Shown here: in pieces, positions 1 to 8,733 of the stretch
Layout of the letters: every line of letters starts with the position of its first letter
How positions within the stretch are numbered: position 1 is the stretch's first letter
Origin: Ramlibacter agri
GTDB lineage: Bacteria; Pseudomonadota; Gammaproteobacteria; Burkholderiales; Burkholderiaceae_C
Direction: 5' to 3'
Length of the DNA: 64,000 bases
NCBI RefSeq assembly: GCF_012927085.1
Contig: NZ_JABBFX010000001.1
Coordinates: 1,302,001-1,366,000, forward strand
The notes under the pieces: model-generated
Database searches by the model: none
The model's input: the letters and a program-made list of their open reading frames with translations, nothing else
Told to the model about the DNA's origin: nothing
Translations under genes and position numbers: made by a program

Positions 1-410
1 GCGACGCGACGCTCAACCGCCATGGGCACCGCCTGGGCACCAGCGAGTTGTACCGCGTGGTCGAAGCCATCCCCGAGGTGCTGGACAGCCTGGTGGTCGA
101 CATCGAGTTCCTGGGCCGTCCCAGCTTCATGCCGCTGTTCGTGGTGCTGCGTCCCGGCGTCGTGCTCGATGCCCCGCTGCAGGATGAAATCCGCAAGCGC
201 ATCCGGCAGGAGCTGTCGCCGCGCTTCGTGCCCGACGAAGTGAGGCAGGTGGCGGAGATCCCGCGTACGCTCACCGGCAAGAAGCAGGAGCTGCCGGTGA
301 AGAAGCTGATGCTGGGGCGCCGCCTGGAGGACGTGGTGAACAAGGACGCCTGCGCCAACCCGCAGGCCTTCGACTGGTTTGCCGACTACGCGCGAAGGCA
401 CGCCGCATGA
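1..410 (+). CDS. Acetoacetyl-CoA synthetase, C-terminal part (cut by window start)
   Basis: Only the last roughly 135 residues are inside the window; the open frame runs in from position 3. The visible part is the C-terminal lid of an ANL-superfamily acyl-CoA synthetase: DATLNRHGHRLGTSELYRVV matches the hinge region of acetoacetyl-CoA synthetases, and the late lysine lies in the motif RTLTGKKQELPVKK. The family joins acetoacetate to CoA using ATP, forming AMP. The stop overlaps the next ATG in an ATGA arrangement, so it is probably co-transcribed and translationally coupled with the SDR and acyl-CoA ligase genes that follow. The N-terminal adenylate-forming core cannot be checked here. Confidence 0.85.
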   Translation, partial: DATLNRHGHRLGTSELYRVVEAIPEVLDSLVVDIEFLGRPSFMPLFVVLRPGVVLDAPLQDEIRKRIRQELSPRFVPDEVRQVAEIPRTLTGKKQELPVKKLMLGRRLEDVVNKDACANPQAFDWFADYARRHAA

Positions 411-1315
411 GGACGCCCGGCCTGCCGGAACCCGTGGCCGCCGGCACGCCCATGCTGCCGCCCGGCACCTTCGCCGGCGAGGTGGTGCTGATCACCGGTG
501 GCGGCACCGGCCTGGGCAAGGCCATGGCGGTGGAGTTCGCGCGCCTGGGCGCCTCGGTCGTCATTGCGAGCCGCCGGCCCGAGCACCATGTGCAAGGCGT
601 GGAAGCGGTGCGGGCGGCCGGCGGCAAGGCGCTGGCGGTCGCCGTCGACGTGCGCCAGCCGGAGCTTGTCGCGGCGGCCTTCGACGAAGCGGAGCGCACG
701 CTGGGCCCGGTCGGCGTGCTGGTGAACAACGCGGCCGGCAACTTCCCGGTGGCCGCCGAAAGCCTGAGCCCCAATGGCTGGCGCGCGGTGACCGACATCG
801 TGCTCGATGGCACCTTCTTCTGCAGCCAGGAATTCGCGCGGCGCCGCGTGGCGGCGCAGCGGCCGGGCGCCATCCTGAACATCTCGGTGGCCTACACGCA
901 CGGCGGCGCACCGGGGCACGCGCACAGCGCCGCGGCCAAGGCCGGCGTCCTCAGCCTGACGGAAACGCTGGCGGTGGAATGGGCGCCGGACGGCATCCGC
1001 GTCAATGCGCTGACGCCGGGTCTGTTCCCGCACGGGGACCACAGCGCCGACATGCGCAGCCAGCGGCCCGAGGGCTACGATGCCGAATGGAAGCGCATCC
1101 CGGCGCTGCGGGTGGGCCGCACGCATGAACTGGGCTGGGCGGCCACCTACCTGTGCTCGCCCTACGCCGTTTACCTCACCGGGCACAACTTCATCCTCGA
1201 CGGCGCCGAGCGCCTGCGCCGCTCCATGCGGATGCCGGAATTCGTGCCCATCCGCGAACAGATGGCCGCCGCCAGCGCGCGCCGCAATTCCCTGGAGCAA
1301 GCAAATGGAACTTGA
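407..1315 (+). CDS. SDR oxidoreductase of 2,4-dienoyl-CoA reductase type
   Basis: 302-residue short-chain dehydrogenase. The NADP(H)-binding glycine motif TGGGTGLG is at about residues 30-37 and NNAAG at 107-111. The classical YxxxK motif is absent: the lysine (K178) is preceded four residues earlier by serine (S174), as in 2,4-dienoyl-CoA reductases. In that family the catalytic tyrosine lies 15 residues before the lysine, and Y163 is present here at exactly that spacing. A role in reducing unsaturated acyl-CoA thioesters is therefore likely, which fits the flanking acyl-CoA synthetase genes. The start overlaps the upstream stop (ATGA) with a GAAGG-like ribosome site before it. The 3' end overlaps the next gene by 11 bases. 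Confidence 0.8.
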   Translation: MRTPGLPEPVAAGTPMLPPGTFAGEVVLITGGGTGLGKAMAVEFARLGASVVIASRRPEHHVQGVEAVRAAGGKALAVAVDVRQPELVAAAFDEAERTLGPVGVLVNNAAGNFPVAAESLSPNGWRAVTDIVLDGTFFCSQEFARRRVAAQRPGAILNISVAYTHGGAPGHAHSAAAKAGVLSLTETLAVEWAPDGIRVNALTPGLFPHGDHSADMRSQRPEGYDAEWKRIPALRVGRTHELGWAATYLCSPYAVYLTGHNFILDGAERLRRSMRMPEFVPIREQMAAASARRNSLEQANGT

Positions 1316-2819
1316 CCTGCGGCTGTGGGCCACGCAGGACCCCGGGCGCCTCGCCGTCCGCGCCGCGGGCCGCGACACCAGCTACGGCGAACTGGAGGCG
1401 CTGACCAACCAGATCGCGCACGTGCTGCAGCGCCAGGGCGTGCGCCGCGGTGACCACGTGGCCGCGGTGATCGGCAACGACGTCATGATCTTCGCGGTGG
1501 TATGGGGCGCCTACCGGCTCGGCGCCTACATCACGCCGATCCCGTCCACGGCCTCTGCGGCGGACGCGGCCTATGTCGTTGCGGACTGCGGCGCGAGCGT
1601 CGTTGTCGTGAACGCGGCGCTTGCCGAGACCATGGCCAGCCTGCCGGCGCTGGCGCCTTCGGTCGGCACCTGGCTGTCGGTGCACGGCGCCATGCCGGGT
1701 TTCCAGGCGATGGAGCCGCTGCTGCGGGACGCGCCGGCCACGCCGGTGGCCGAGGAGCATTCCGGCGCGCTGATGATGTACACCTCGGGCACCACCGGCA
1801 AGCCCAAGGGCGTGATCCGGCCGCTGCCCGCGCAGCGCCAGGCCACGCCGGCGTTCGCCGCCGACCTGTGCGCGATGTTCGACATCACCGCCGGCGCGCG
1901 CTACCTGTCGACGGCGCCGCTGTACCACGCCGCGCCGCTGCGCTGGGGCCTGGCCTTCCTCGCCGCCGGCGGCTCCGTCATCGCCATGGGCAAGTTCGAC
2001 GCCGCCGAGGCGCTGGACCTGATCGAGCGCGAACGCATCACCCATTCGCAATGGGTACCGACCATGTTCCACCGCATGCTGGCGCTGCCGGAAGAGCGCC
2101 GCCGCGCCTTCCATGCGCCCGAACACCGGATGGCTGTGCACGCCGCCGCGCCGTGCGCCGTGCCGCTGAAGCGCGCGATGATCGAATGGTGGGGCCCGAT
2201 CATCGAGGAGTACTACTCGGGCAGCGAAGGCGTCGGCTTGACGGCGATCTCCACCGCGGAGTGGCTGGGCCACGCCGGCTCGGTGGGTCGCGCGAAGAAG
2301 GGTGTGCTGCACGTGCTGGGCGACGACGACCAGGAGCTCGGCGCGGGCCAGACCGGCCGCATCTTCTTTTCCGGCATCTCGCATTTCGCGTACCACAACG
2401 CCCCTGAGAAGACGGCCGCGCGCACCAGCCGGCAGGGCTTCCAGACCTTTGGCGACGTTGGCCATGTCGATGAAGAAGGCTACCTGTTCCTCACCGACCG
2501 CCTCGACGACATGATCATCTCCGGCGGGGTCAACATCTACCCGCAGGAGCTGGAAGGCGCAATCTCCGAGATGCCGGAGGTGGCCGAAGCGGCGGTGATC
2601 GGCGCGCCCGATCCCGTGTTCGGCGAGAAGCCGGTCTGCTTCGTGGTGCCGCGTCCTTCGGTGCAGGACCCGGCCGCCTTCGTGGAGCGGCTCGACGCCT
2701 GGTGCCGCGACCGCCTGGGGCGCATCAAGCGGCCGCGCGAGTTCCGGGTGCTTCAGGCGCTGCCTTACAGCGCGCAAGGCAAGCTGCTGCGGCGCGAGCT
2801 GCGCCGCCTGCTGGCCTAA
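1305..2819 (+). CDS. AMP-forming acyl-CoA synthetase (ANL superfamily)
   Basis: 504 residues. It has the P-loop-like adenylation motif YTSGTTGKPKG at about 159-169, the YYSGSEG motif, and the hinge motif GDVGHVDEEGYLFLTDR, followed by a C-terminal lid ending in a lysine-containing QGKLLRRELR segment. It activates a carboxylic acid to the acyl-adenylate and then the CoA thioester. The substrate cannot be read from sequence. I chose the ATG at 1305 because it gives a family-typical N terminus; the frame stays open further upstream but there it merely shadows the SDR gene. Its stop overlaps, tail to tail, the stop of the convergent racemase gene. Confidence 0.88.
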   Translation: MELDLRLWATQDPGRLAVRAAGRDTSYGELEALTNQIAHVLQRQGVRRGDHVAAVIGNDVMIFAVVWGAYRLGAYITPIPSTASAADAAYVVADCGASVVVVNAALAETMASLPALAPSVGTWLSVHGAMPGFQAMEPLLRDAPATPVAEEHSGALMMYTSGTTGKPKGVIRPLPAQRQATPAFAADLCAMFDITAGARYLSTAPLYHAAPLRWGLAFLAAGGSVIAMGKFDAAEALDLIERERITHSQWVPTMFHRMLALPEERRRAFHAPEHRMAVHAAAPCAVPLKRAMIEWWGPIIEEYYSGSEGVGLTAISTAEWLGHAGSVGRAKKGVLHVLGDDDQELGAGQTGRIFFSGISHFAYHNAPEKTAARTSRQGFQTFGDVGHVDEEGYLFLTDRLDDMIISGGVNIYPQELEGAISEMPEVAEAAVIGAPDPVFGEKPVCFVVPRPSVQDPAAFVERLDAWCRDRLGRIKRPREFRVLQALPYSAQGKLLRRELRRLLA

Positions 2820-3907
2820 CGCCAGCCGGCCAGGACTTCTTGCAATGCCACCGGCGCCCTGGGCGCCGGGCCCTGCACGCGCGCCGGCGTGCGCGAGAAG
2901 CGCGGCGCGGGTGCCGGCTGCGTCACGCCGTCCACTTCGACGAAGGATTCGCGCGCGAGGTTGTGCGGATGCGCCCGCGCTTCGCTCAGCGCCAGCACCG
3001 GCGCGAAGCAGGCGTCGGAGCCTTCCAGCAAATCCACCCACTGCGCGCGCGTGCGGCTGCGGAAAATGCGTTCCAGCTCCGCGCGCAGGGCGGGCCAGCG
3101 CTCGCGATCCATCTGCGCTGCGCGCCAGGCCGGGTCCAGCCCGATGCGCTCGCCCAGTTCCGCGAAGAACTGCGGCTCGATCGCACCCAGCGCGACGTGC
3201 TGGCCGTCGGCCGTCTCGTAAGTGCCGTAGAAGGGCGCGCCGCCATCCAGCAGGTTGCTGCCACGCTGCTCGCGGAACTGGCCGCGCAAGGCGGCCTGCG
3301 CGTAGTAGCTCATGAGCGACAGCGTGCCGTCGGTGATGGCGGCGTCCACCACCTGGCCGCGGCCGCTGGCCTGCCGCTCGTGCAGCGCCGCCAGGATGCC
3401 GGTGACCAGGTACAGGCTCCCGCCGCCGAAATCGCCCACCAGGTTCAGCGGCGGCACGGGTGCGCCGCCAGTGGGGCCGATGGCGTGCAGCGCGCCGGTG
3501 ATGGCGATGTAGTTGATGTCGTGGCCCGCGGCCTCGGCCAGTGGTCCCGACTGGCCCCAGCCCGTCATGCGCGCGTAGACCAGGCGCGGATTGCGCTGCG
3601 CCAGGTCGTCCGGCCCCAGGCCCAGGCGCTCCATCACGCCGGGGCGGAAGCCTTCGACCAGCACGTCGGCCTGCGCCAGCAACTCCAGCACTTCGGCGCG
3701 CGCCGCGGCGTCCTTCAGGTCGCATTGCACCTGCCGGCGGCCGCGGCCGAAGACGGGACCGCCGCCACGCTGCTCGCCGGGCCGTGCGACCGTGACGACA
3801 TCGGCCCCCAGGTCCGACAGGAGCATGCAGGCGAAGGGCCCGGGGCCGATGCCGGCGAATTCGACGACGCGCAGGCCGGCCAGCGGGCCGCGGCGGGAGT
3901 CCTGCAC
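2816..3907 (-). CDS. Alpha-methylacyl-CoA racemase / CaiB-BaiF family protein
   Basis: 363 residues of class III CoA-transferase fold. Several features point to the racemase branch rather than a transferase: the segment GRGRRQVQCDLK, a GHDINYIAITGAL motif whose histidine matches the catalytic histidine of 2-methylacyl-CoA racemases, and LVGDFGGGS supplying the partner aspartate. These enzymes interconvert (R)- and (S)-2-methylacyl-CoA so that acyl-CoA dehydrogenase can act on the S form. The acyl-CoA dehydrogenase gene lies four bases upstream. The start is GTG. It is the last gene of the minus-strand run. A true CoA-transferase role is the less likely alternative. Confidence 0.82.
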   Translation of the reverse strand: MQDSRRGPLAGLRVVEFAGIGPGPFACMLLSDLGADVVTVARPGEQRGGGPVFGRGRRQVQCDLKDAAARAEVLELLAQADVLVEGFRPGVMERLGLGPDDLAQRNPRLVYARMTGWGQSGPLAEAAGHDINYIAITGALHAIGPTGGAPVPPLNLVGDFGGGSLYLVTGILAALHERQASGRGQVVDAAITDGTLSLMSYYAQAALRGQFREQRGSNLLDGGAPFYGTYETADGQHVALGAIEPQFFAELGERIGLDPAWRAAQMDRERWPALRAELERIFRSRTRAQWVDLLEGSDACFAPVLALSEARAHPHNLARESFVEVDGVTQPAPAPRFSRTPARVQGPAPRAPVALQEVLAGWR

Positions 3908-3911
3908 GGCC

Positions 3912-5078
3912 TCAGCCCGGATGCCGCGCGCGGTAGTCCGCGAACAGCTGGCGGCCGATGATGTGCTTCATCACCTCGATGGAGCCGCCCGCGATCTTGA
4001 CGATGCGTGCGTCCGCATAGGCGCGGGCAATCGGGTACTCCCACATGTAGCCCCAGCCGCCGAACAGCTGCAGGCACTCGTCCACCACCTTGCAGTGCAG
4101 GTTGGTGAGCCACATCTTGGCCATGGCGGCATCGACGGCGTCGAGCTCGCCCTGCATGAAGGCCGTGATGCAGCGGTCGGTGAACTCGCGGCCCACCACG
4201 GCTTCGGTCTTCAGCTCCGCCAGCTTGAACTGCGTGTTCTGGAAGTCCGCGATGGTGTGGCCGAAGGCCTTGCGGTTGGCGGTGTAGTCGATGGTCCACT
4301 CGATGGCCGCTTCGGCCACGGCGGCGGAGCGGATGGCCTGCGCCAGCCGTTCCTGGGCCAGCTTGGTCATCATCAGCTGGAAGCCCTGGCCTTCCTCGCC
4401 CAGCATGGCGGAGGCGGGGACGCGGACTTCATCGAAGAACAGCTCGGACGTGTCCTGCGCCTTCATGCCCAGCTTGTGCAGGTTCCTGCCGCGGCGGAAG
4501 CCGGGCAGGCTGGTGTCCACCAGGAACAGCGTGACGCCCTTGGCGCCGGCGGTGGAATCGGTCTTGGTGGCCAGCACGATCACGTCGCATAACTGGCCGT
4601 TGGAAATGAACACCTTCTGCCCGGAGATGACGAAGTCGTCGCCGTCGCGCACGGCCTTCGTGCGGATCGCCTTCAGGTCGGAGCCGGCGTGCGGCTCGGT
4701 CATGCCCAGCGCGCCGATCGCCTCGCCCGCCACCATCTTCGGCAGCCACTGCTGCTTCTGCGCGTCGGTGCCGAAGGAGCGTATGTAGGTGGCGACCAGG
4801 TCGCAGTGGATCATGAAGCCCGGCCCGCTGAAGCCCGAGCGCGCCATCTCCTCGAACACCACCACGTCGAACAGGTAGTCGGCGCCCAGGCCGCCGTACT
4901 CCTCCGGCACCGTGCAGCACAGCATGCCGGCAGCGCCTGCCTTGCGCCACAGCTCGCGTGGCACCACCATGTCGCGCTCCCACTGCGCGTGGTGCGGCGC
5001 GATCTCCCTGGCGATGAACTTGCGCACGGTGTCGCGGAAGGCGTCGTGCTCGGGGCCGAACAGCTTTCTTTTCAGCAT
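3912..5078 (-). CDS. Acyl-CoA dehydrogenase
   Basis: 388-residue FAD-dependent acyl-CoA dehydrogenase with the expected helical N-terminal, beta-barrel and helical C-terminal regions. The signature MTEPHAGSD is at about 126-134. At the C terminus, where medium-chain enzymes carry the catalytic glutamate in IYEGT, this protein has IAGGS. Instead E243 in LAQERLAQA occupies the position used as base by long-chain and isovaleryl-CoA dehydrogenases. It should oxidise an acyl-CoA to the 2-enoyl-CoA, passing electrons to electron-transfer flavoprotein; no etf genes are in this window. A TGAGGA ribosome site precedes the chosen ATG. A longer open frame upstream overlaps the CoA-transferase gene and is not needed. 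Confidence 0.9.
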   Translation of the reverse strand: MLKRKLFGPEHDAFRDTVRKFIAREIAPHHAQWERDMVVPRELWRKAGAAGMLCCTVPEEYGGLGADYLFDVVVFEEMARSGFSGPGFMIHCDLVATYIRSFGTDAQKQQWLPKMVAGEAIGALGMTEPHAGSDLKAIRTKAVRDGDDFVISGQKVFISNGQLCDVIVLATKTDSTAGAKGVTLFLVDTSLPGFRRGRNLHKLGMKAQDTSELFFDEVRVPASAMLGEEGQGFQLMMTKLAQERLAQAIRSAAVAEAAIEWTIDYTANRKAFGHTIADFQNTQFKLAELKTEAVVGREFTDRCITAFMQGELDAVDAAMAKMWLTNLHCKVVDECLQLFGGWGYMWEYPIARAYADARIVKIAGGSIEVMKHIIGRQLFADYRARHPG

Positions 5079-5086
5079 CGCAATCC

Positions 5087-6280
5087 TCAGTGCTTGGCCA
5101 GCCGGGCGATCTCCGCCTCGGAATACCCCAGTTCGGCCAGCACCTCCCGCGTGTGCTCGCCATGCATCGGCGCCGGCCGCCGCACCTGCGTGCGCGCGCC
5201 GTCGAAGCGCAGCGGCTGCGCCACCGTGCCCAGCTTGCCCAGCACCGGGTGCTCGTACTCGAACACCATGCCGCTTTCGCGCGTGTGCGGGTGGGCCGAC
5301 AGTTCGCCCAGCGTGTGCAGCGGCGAGCAGGGGATGCCGGCGGCGTCCAGCGCCTGCAGCCAGTCGGCGCGTCCGCGCTTGCGCATGGCCTCGCCGACAC
5401 GCGCGACCGTTTCCGCGCGATGCTGCACGCGAGCCGCATTGGTCGCGAAGCGCGGGTCGTCGCGAATGTCGTCCAGGCCGGCCAGGGCGCAGAAGCGATG
5501 CCACAGCGAATCGTTGGCCACGCCCAGGATCAGCGGCTTGTCAGCCGTCTCGAACACCTGGTAAGGGCACAGCGACTCGTGGCCCGAGCCGGGGCGCACG
5601 GGCTCGGTGCCGCGCTCCCAGTAGTTCTGCAGGAAGTAGCCGAGGAAGCCGGTGGCGGTGTCGAACAGCGAGGCTTCGACGGTGGCGCCGACACCGGTTC
5701 GATCGCGCTCGTGCAGCGCGGCCAGGATGCCGATCAGCGCATGCAGGCCGGTGCCCTGGTCCACCGGCGAGAACGGGCTGCGCACCGGCGCGCCGTCGGC
5801 TTCGCCGGTGATGGAGATCATGCCGCAGAAGGCCTGCAGGATGACGTCGTAGCCCTTGCCTTCGCGCATCGGGCCGACGCTGCCGAAGCCGGAGATGTCG
5901 CAGGTGATCAGGCGCGGGTTCAGCGCGCGCAAGGTGGCCGCGTCCACGCCCAGCTTGGTGGCCACGCCGGGGCCGAAGCTGCTGATGACGATGTCGGCCA
6001 GGCGCGCCAGGCGGTGCACCACCTCGCGGCCCGCCTCGCTGGCCAGGTCGACGGCGATGGAGCGCTTGTTCCGGTTCACGCTGACGAAGATGGCGCCGGT
6101 GCGCGTGCCTTCGGCCTCGCGGAAGGGCGGCCAGCCGCGGGTTTCGTCGCCGCCGCCCTTGGTGGCTTCGACCTTGATGACGTCGGCGCCCATGTCGCCC
6201 AGGTACTGGGCACAGAGCGGGCCGGCCAGCACCTTGGACAGGTCCAGCACGCGCAATCCGCGCATCGGCAGGGAACTCAT
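5087..6280 (-). CDS. CaiB/BaiF (class III) CoA-transferase
   Basis: 397 residues. The N terminus MRGLRVLDLSKVLAGPLCAQYLGDMGADVIKVE is typical of the family. The region SPFSPVDQGTGLHALIGILAAL carries the aspartate (after PV) that forms the acyl-anhydride with the CoA donor in formyl-CoA and succinyl-CoA transferases. It moves CoA from a donor thioester to a free carboxylate; donor and acceptor are unknown. It lies 8 bases upstream of the acyl-CoA dehydrogenase gene and 13 bases after the CitE-like gene, so all are probably one transcript. A GAGGAG ribosome site precedes the ATG. Confidence 0.88.
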   Translation of the reverse strand: MSSLPMRGLRVLDLSKVLAGPLCAQYLGDMGADVIKVEATKGGGDETRGWPPFREAEGTRTGAIFVSVNRNKRSIAVDLASEAGREVVHRLARLADIVISSFGPGVATKLGVDAATLRALNPRLITCDISGFGSVGPMREGKGYDVILQAFCGMISITGEADGAPVRSPFSPVDQGTGLHALIGILAALHERDRTGVGATVEASLFDTATGFLGYFLQNYWERGTEPVRPGSGHESLCPYQVFETADKPLILGVANDSLWHRFCALAGLDDIRDDPRFATNAARVQHRAETVARVGEAMRKRGRADWLQALDAAGIPCSPLHTLGELSAHPHTRESGMVFEYEHPVLGKLGTVAQPLRFDGARTQVRRPAPMHGEHTREVLAELGYSEAEIARLAKH

Positions 6281-6293
6281 TGCGGGGATCTCC

Positions 6294-7193
6294 TCAGGCG
6301 AAGCGCCGGGCCAGTGCCAGCACGCGCTGCGCCTGCTTCAGGTGCGGCATGTCCAGCATCTTGCCGTCCAGGCCGATGGTGCCCAGGCCCGGGTTGCTGG
6401 CGAAGATGTCCACCACCTTGTGCGACCAGGCCAGTTCGTCGGCGCTGGGGGTGAAGGCGGCGTTGATGGTCGCCACCTGCGCCGGGTGGATCGCGATCTT
6501 GCCGGTGAAGCCACGCTGGCGCGCGCGCTGCGAGTCCTTCGCCAGGCCGGCGTCGTCCTTGAAGTCGGTCCACACGGTGTCGATCGGCTGCACGCCGGCG
6601 GCATGCGCGCCGGCCAGGCACAGCGAGCAGGCCAGCTGGTAGACATGGTCGTACTCGCCGTCGGCGCCGCGGTTGGTGCTGGCGCCCAGGGCCGCGGCGA
6701 TGTCTTCCGCGCCCCAGGTCAGGGCGGCCAAGCGCGAAGACGAGCCTTCGTAGGAACCCAGCGTGAACAGCGCCTGCGGCGTCTCGGTGGCCACCGGCAT
6801 GATGCGGATGCTGCCGCGCGCGATGCCGTCGCGCACTTCCAGCGCATCGAGGAAGTTGGAGAGCCGCACGACGTCGGCGGCGCTGCGCACCTTGGGCAGC
6901 ACGATGCCGTCCGGGGCACCGGCCGCGACGGCCAGGTCCAGCAGCGCGGCTTCGGTGTCCAGCGGATTGACGCGCACCCACAGCTGCTGCTTGCTGCGGT
7001 CCGGGCGGCTGCGCAGGTAGTCCAGCGCCATGCCGCGCGCGACCTGCGTGCGGCTGGCGGCGACGGAATCTTCCAGGTCCAGGATCAGGGCATCGGCGCC
7101 GCTGTCGGCGCCCTTGGCCATCTTGCGCTCGCTGTCCGCGGGGACGAACAGGAAAGAGCGCGCGGGGCGAATGGGATCAGGCGTGTGGTGCAT
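6294..7193 (-). CDS. HpcH/HpaI (CitE-like) acyl-CoA lyase
   Basis: 299 residues of the citrate-lyase beta / malyl-CoA lyase fold. The opening RSFLFVPADSERKMAKG, the metal-site segment LILDLEDSV, VRVNPLDT, the ATETPQAL strand glutamate and WGAEDIA are all family hallmarks and supply the Mg2+ ligands. Such enzymes cleave or form 3-hydroxy-dicarboxylic acyl-CoAs (citryl-, citramalyl-, malyl- or methylmalyl-CoA) to acetyl- or propionyl-CoA plus a 2-oxoacid. The neighbouring CoA-transferase, dehydrogenase and MaoC hydratase suggest a C5-type dicarboxylate route such as itaconate, mesaconate or methylsuccinate; that is inference. The substrate is not determined. Confidence 0.85.
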   Translation of the reverse strand: MHHTPDPIRPARSFLFVPADSERKMAKGADSGADALILDLEDSVAASRTQVARGMALDYLRSRPDRSKQQLWVRVNPLDTEAALLDLAVAAGAPDGIVLPKVRSAADVVRLSNFLDALEVRDGIARGSIRIMPVATETPQALFTLGSYEGSSSRLAALTWGAEDIAAALGASTNRGADGEYDHVYQLACSLCLAGAHAAGVQPIDTVWTDFKDDAGLAKDSQRARQRGFTGKIAIHPAQVATINAAFTPSADELAWSHKVVDIFASNPGLGTIGLDGKMLDMPHLKQAQRVLALARRFA

Positions 7194-7203
7194 GGCTCTG
7201 GCC

Positions 7204-8163
7204 TCAGCTGGGCTTGATGCCGGCGCCGCGAATCAGCTTGCCCCACTTCTCCTTCTCGGCGGCGGAGAAGGCCTTGAGTTCCTCGCCGGACTTGGCTTGC
7301 GGCTCGACGCCCATCGTCAGCAGCTTTTCCTGCACTTCGGGGCGGGCCAGGATCTTGTTCAGCGCAGCGGACAGGGTGCGGGTCACGTCCGCCGGCACGC
7401 CCTTGGGCGCGTACAGCACGGTCCAGCCCACGAGTTCGTAGCCGGGCACGCCCTGCTCGGCGAGCGACTTCACGCCCGGCAGCAGCTTGCTCTGGTGGGC
7501 GGAGGTCACGCCCAGCGCCTTCACCTGCTTGGCCGTGATGGCGGGACGCAGCGAAGTGATGGTATCCACCATGAACTCGACCTGGCCGCCGATGACGGCC
7601 GCCATGGCCTGGCCGCTGCCCTTGAAGTCCACCGGGAACATCGGCGCCTCGGCCTTCTGCTTGAACAACTCGTGGGCCGTGCGGCAGGTGGTGGTGGAGA
7701 TCGCCGTGTTCAGCTTGTCCGGCTGGGCGCGCGCGGCGCGCACCAGCTCCGGGATGTTGTTGACCGCGCTGTTGTTGTTGGCGACGTAGACCAGCGGCAG
7801 GATGCCGATCATGCCGATCGGCTCGAAGTCCTCGGTCTCGAAGCCGGGGTTGGCGTAGATGAAGGCGTTGGCCGCATTGGTGGCGTTGGTGCCCACCATC
7901 AGCGTGTAGCCGTCGGCTGGCGCATGGGCGGCGAGGCTGGCGCCCACGTTGCCGCCGGCGCCCGGCCGGTTGTCGATGAAGATCGTGCCCTTGACTTCCT
8001 TGGACAGTTCGTCGCTGATGTAGCGCGCGACGATGTCGGTGCCCTGGCCGGCGGCATAGGGCACGATCACCTTGATGGTCTTGCTGGGGTAGGCCTCGGC
8101 GTGGGCGGCGAGCGACGAGGCCGCGAGCAGCAGGCCCGTGAGGACGGCGGATAGTTTGAACAA
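7204..8163 (-). CDS. Bug/TctC-family periplasmic substrate-binding protein
   Basis: 319 residues with a Sec signal peptide (MFKLSAVLTGLLLAASSLAAHA) and the Bug motifs: YPSKTIKVIVPYAAGQGTD, FIDNRPGAGGNVG, then the second lobe with PEVQEKLLTMGVEP. Bug proteins trap carboxylates in the periplasm for tripartite tricarboxylate transporters, but no TctA or TctB gene is adjacent. The start is TTG, supported by AGGAG six bases upstream. It sits between the MaoC and CitE-like genes, so it probably binds the acid, or a precursor of it, that this pathway degrades. Confidence 0.9.
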   Translation of the reverse strand: MFKLSAVLTGLLLAASSLAAHAEAYPSKTIKVIVPYAAGQGTDIVARYISDELSKEVKGTIFIDNRPGAGGNVGASLAAHAPADGYTLMVGTNATNAANAFIYANPGFETEDFEPIGMIGILPLVYVANNNSAVNNIPELVRAARAQPDKLNTAISTTTCRTAHELFKQKAEAPMFPVDFKGSGQAMAAVIGGQVEFMVDTITSLRPAITAKQVKALGVTSAHQSKLLPGVKSLAEQGVPGYELVGWTVLYAPKGVPADVTRTLSAALNKILARPEVQEKLLTMGVEPQAKSGEELKAFSAAEKEKWGKLIRGAGIKPS

Positions 8164-8193
8164 TCTTGTCTCCTGTTATGTGTGTATTCGGCT

Positions 8194-8646
8194 TCAGGCC
8201 GGCTTGCGCAGCATCAGCGCCTGGCGGGTGCAGAGGCAGACTTCCTCGCCCCGCTGGTTGATGCCGTGGTGCTGGAAGGTGACGATGCCGGCGTTGGGGC
8301 GCGACTTGCTCGCCCGCACTTCCAGCACCGTCGTGCGCGAACGGATGGTATCGCCGGCGAACACCGGCTTGGGGAAGCGGGTGTCGCTCATGCCCAGGTT
8401 GGCGATGGTCGTGCCCAGGGTCGTGTCCTGCACCGACAGGCCGATGACCAGGCCCAGGGTGAAGATGCTGTTCACCAGCGGCTTGCCGAACTCGGTGCCC
8501 TTGGAGTACTCGGCGTCGATGTGGACGGCCGCCGGGTTGTAGGTGGCGGCGCTGAACCACACGTTGTCGCTTTCGGTCACGGTCTTGCGGATCTCGTGCT
8601 CGAAAACCTGGCCCACGCTGAACTCCTCGAACCAAAGGCCTGCCAT
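8194..8646 (-). CDS. Small MaoC-like enoyl-CoA hydratase
   Basis: 150-residue single hot-dog domain. The active-site stretch reads FSAATYNPAAVHID, which resembles dehydratases annotated as mesaconyl- or itaconyl-type hydratases. Classical R-hydratases have an aspartate in GDxNPxH; here that position is threonine or tyrosine, while the histidine is kept. Upstream codons remain open to 8721, but the ATG at 8646 has a GAGGAAC ribosome site and the family-typical MAGLWFEEFSVGQ start. It is the first gene after the terminator at 8707-8733, so a promoter should lie in the short gap before it. The substrate is inferred only from the operon. Confidence 0.82.
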   Translation of the reverse strand: MAGLWFEEFSVGQVFEHEIRKTVTESDNVWFSAATYNPAAVHIDAEYSKGTEFGKPLVNSIFTLGLVIGLSVQDTTLGTTIANLGMSDTRFPKPVFAGDTIRSRTTVLEVRASKSRPNAGIVTFQHHGINQRGEEVCLCTRQALMLRKPA

Positions 8647-8706
8647 GGCTGTTCCTCGCTGCAATGAATGGATATCGTATGCTAGCAGACCGTGCGCAGC
8701 GTGACG

Positions 8707-8733
8707 AAAAAAGGGCCGCAAAAAGCGGCCCTT
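8707..8733 (-). terminator. Rho-independent terminator after the dioxygenase gene
   Basis: Read on the minus strand, a perfect 9-bp stem (AAGGGCCGC / GCGGCCCTT, 8725-8733 with 8711-8719) encloses a TTTTT loop and runs directly into a T tract. It lies 28 bases past the dioxygenase stop and before the MaoC start. It should end, or strongly attenuate, transcription from the upstream half of the cluster. Confidence 0.85.

Noticed and set aside
1191..3725. Long minus-strand open frame (about 844 codons) across the acyl-CoA ligase and racemase genes
   Set aside because: Arginine/alanine/glycine-rich translation with no domain; antisense to two well-supported genes and typical of GC-rich codon bias.
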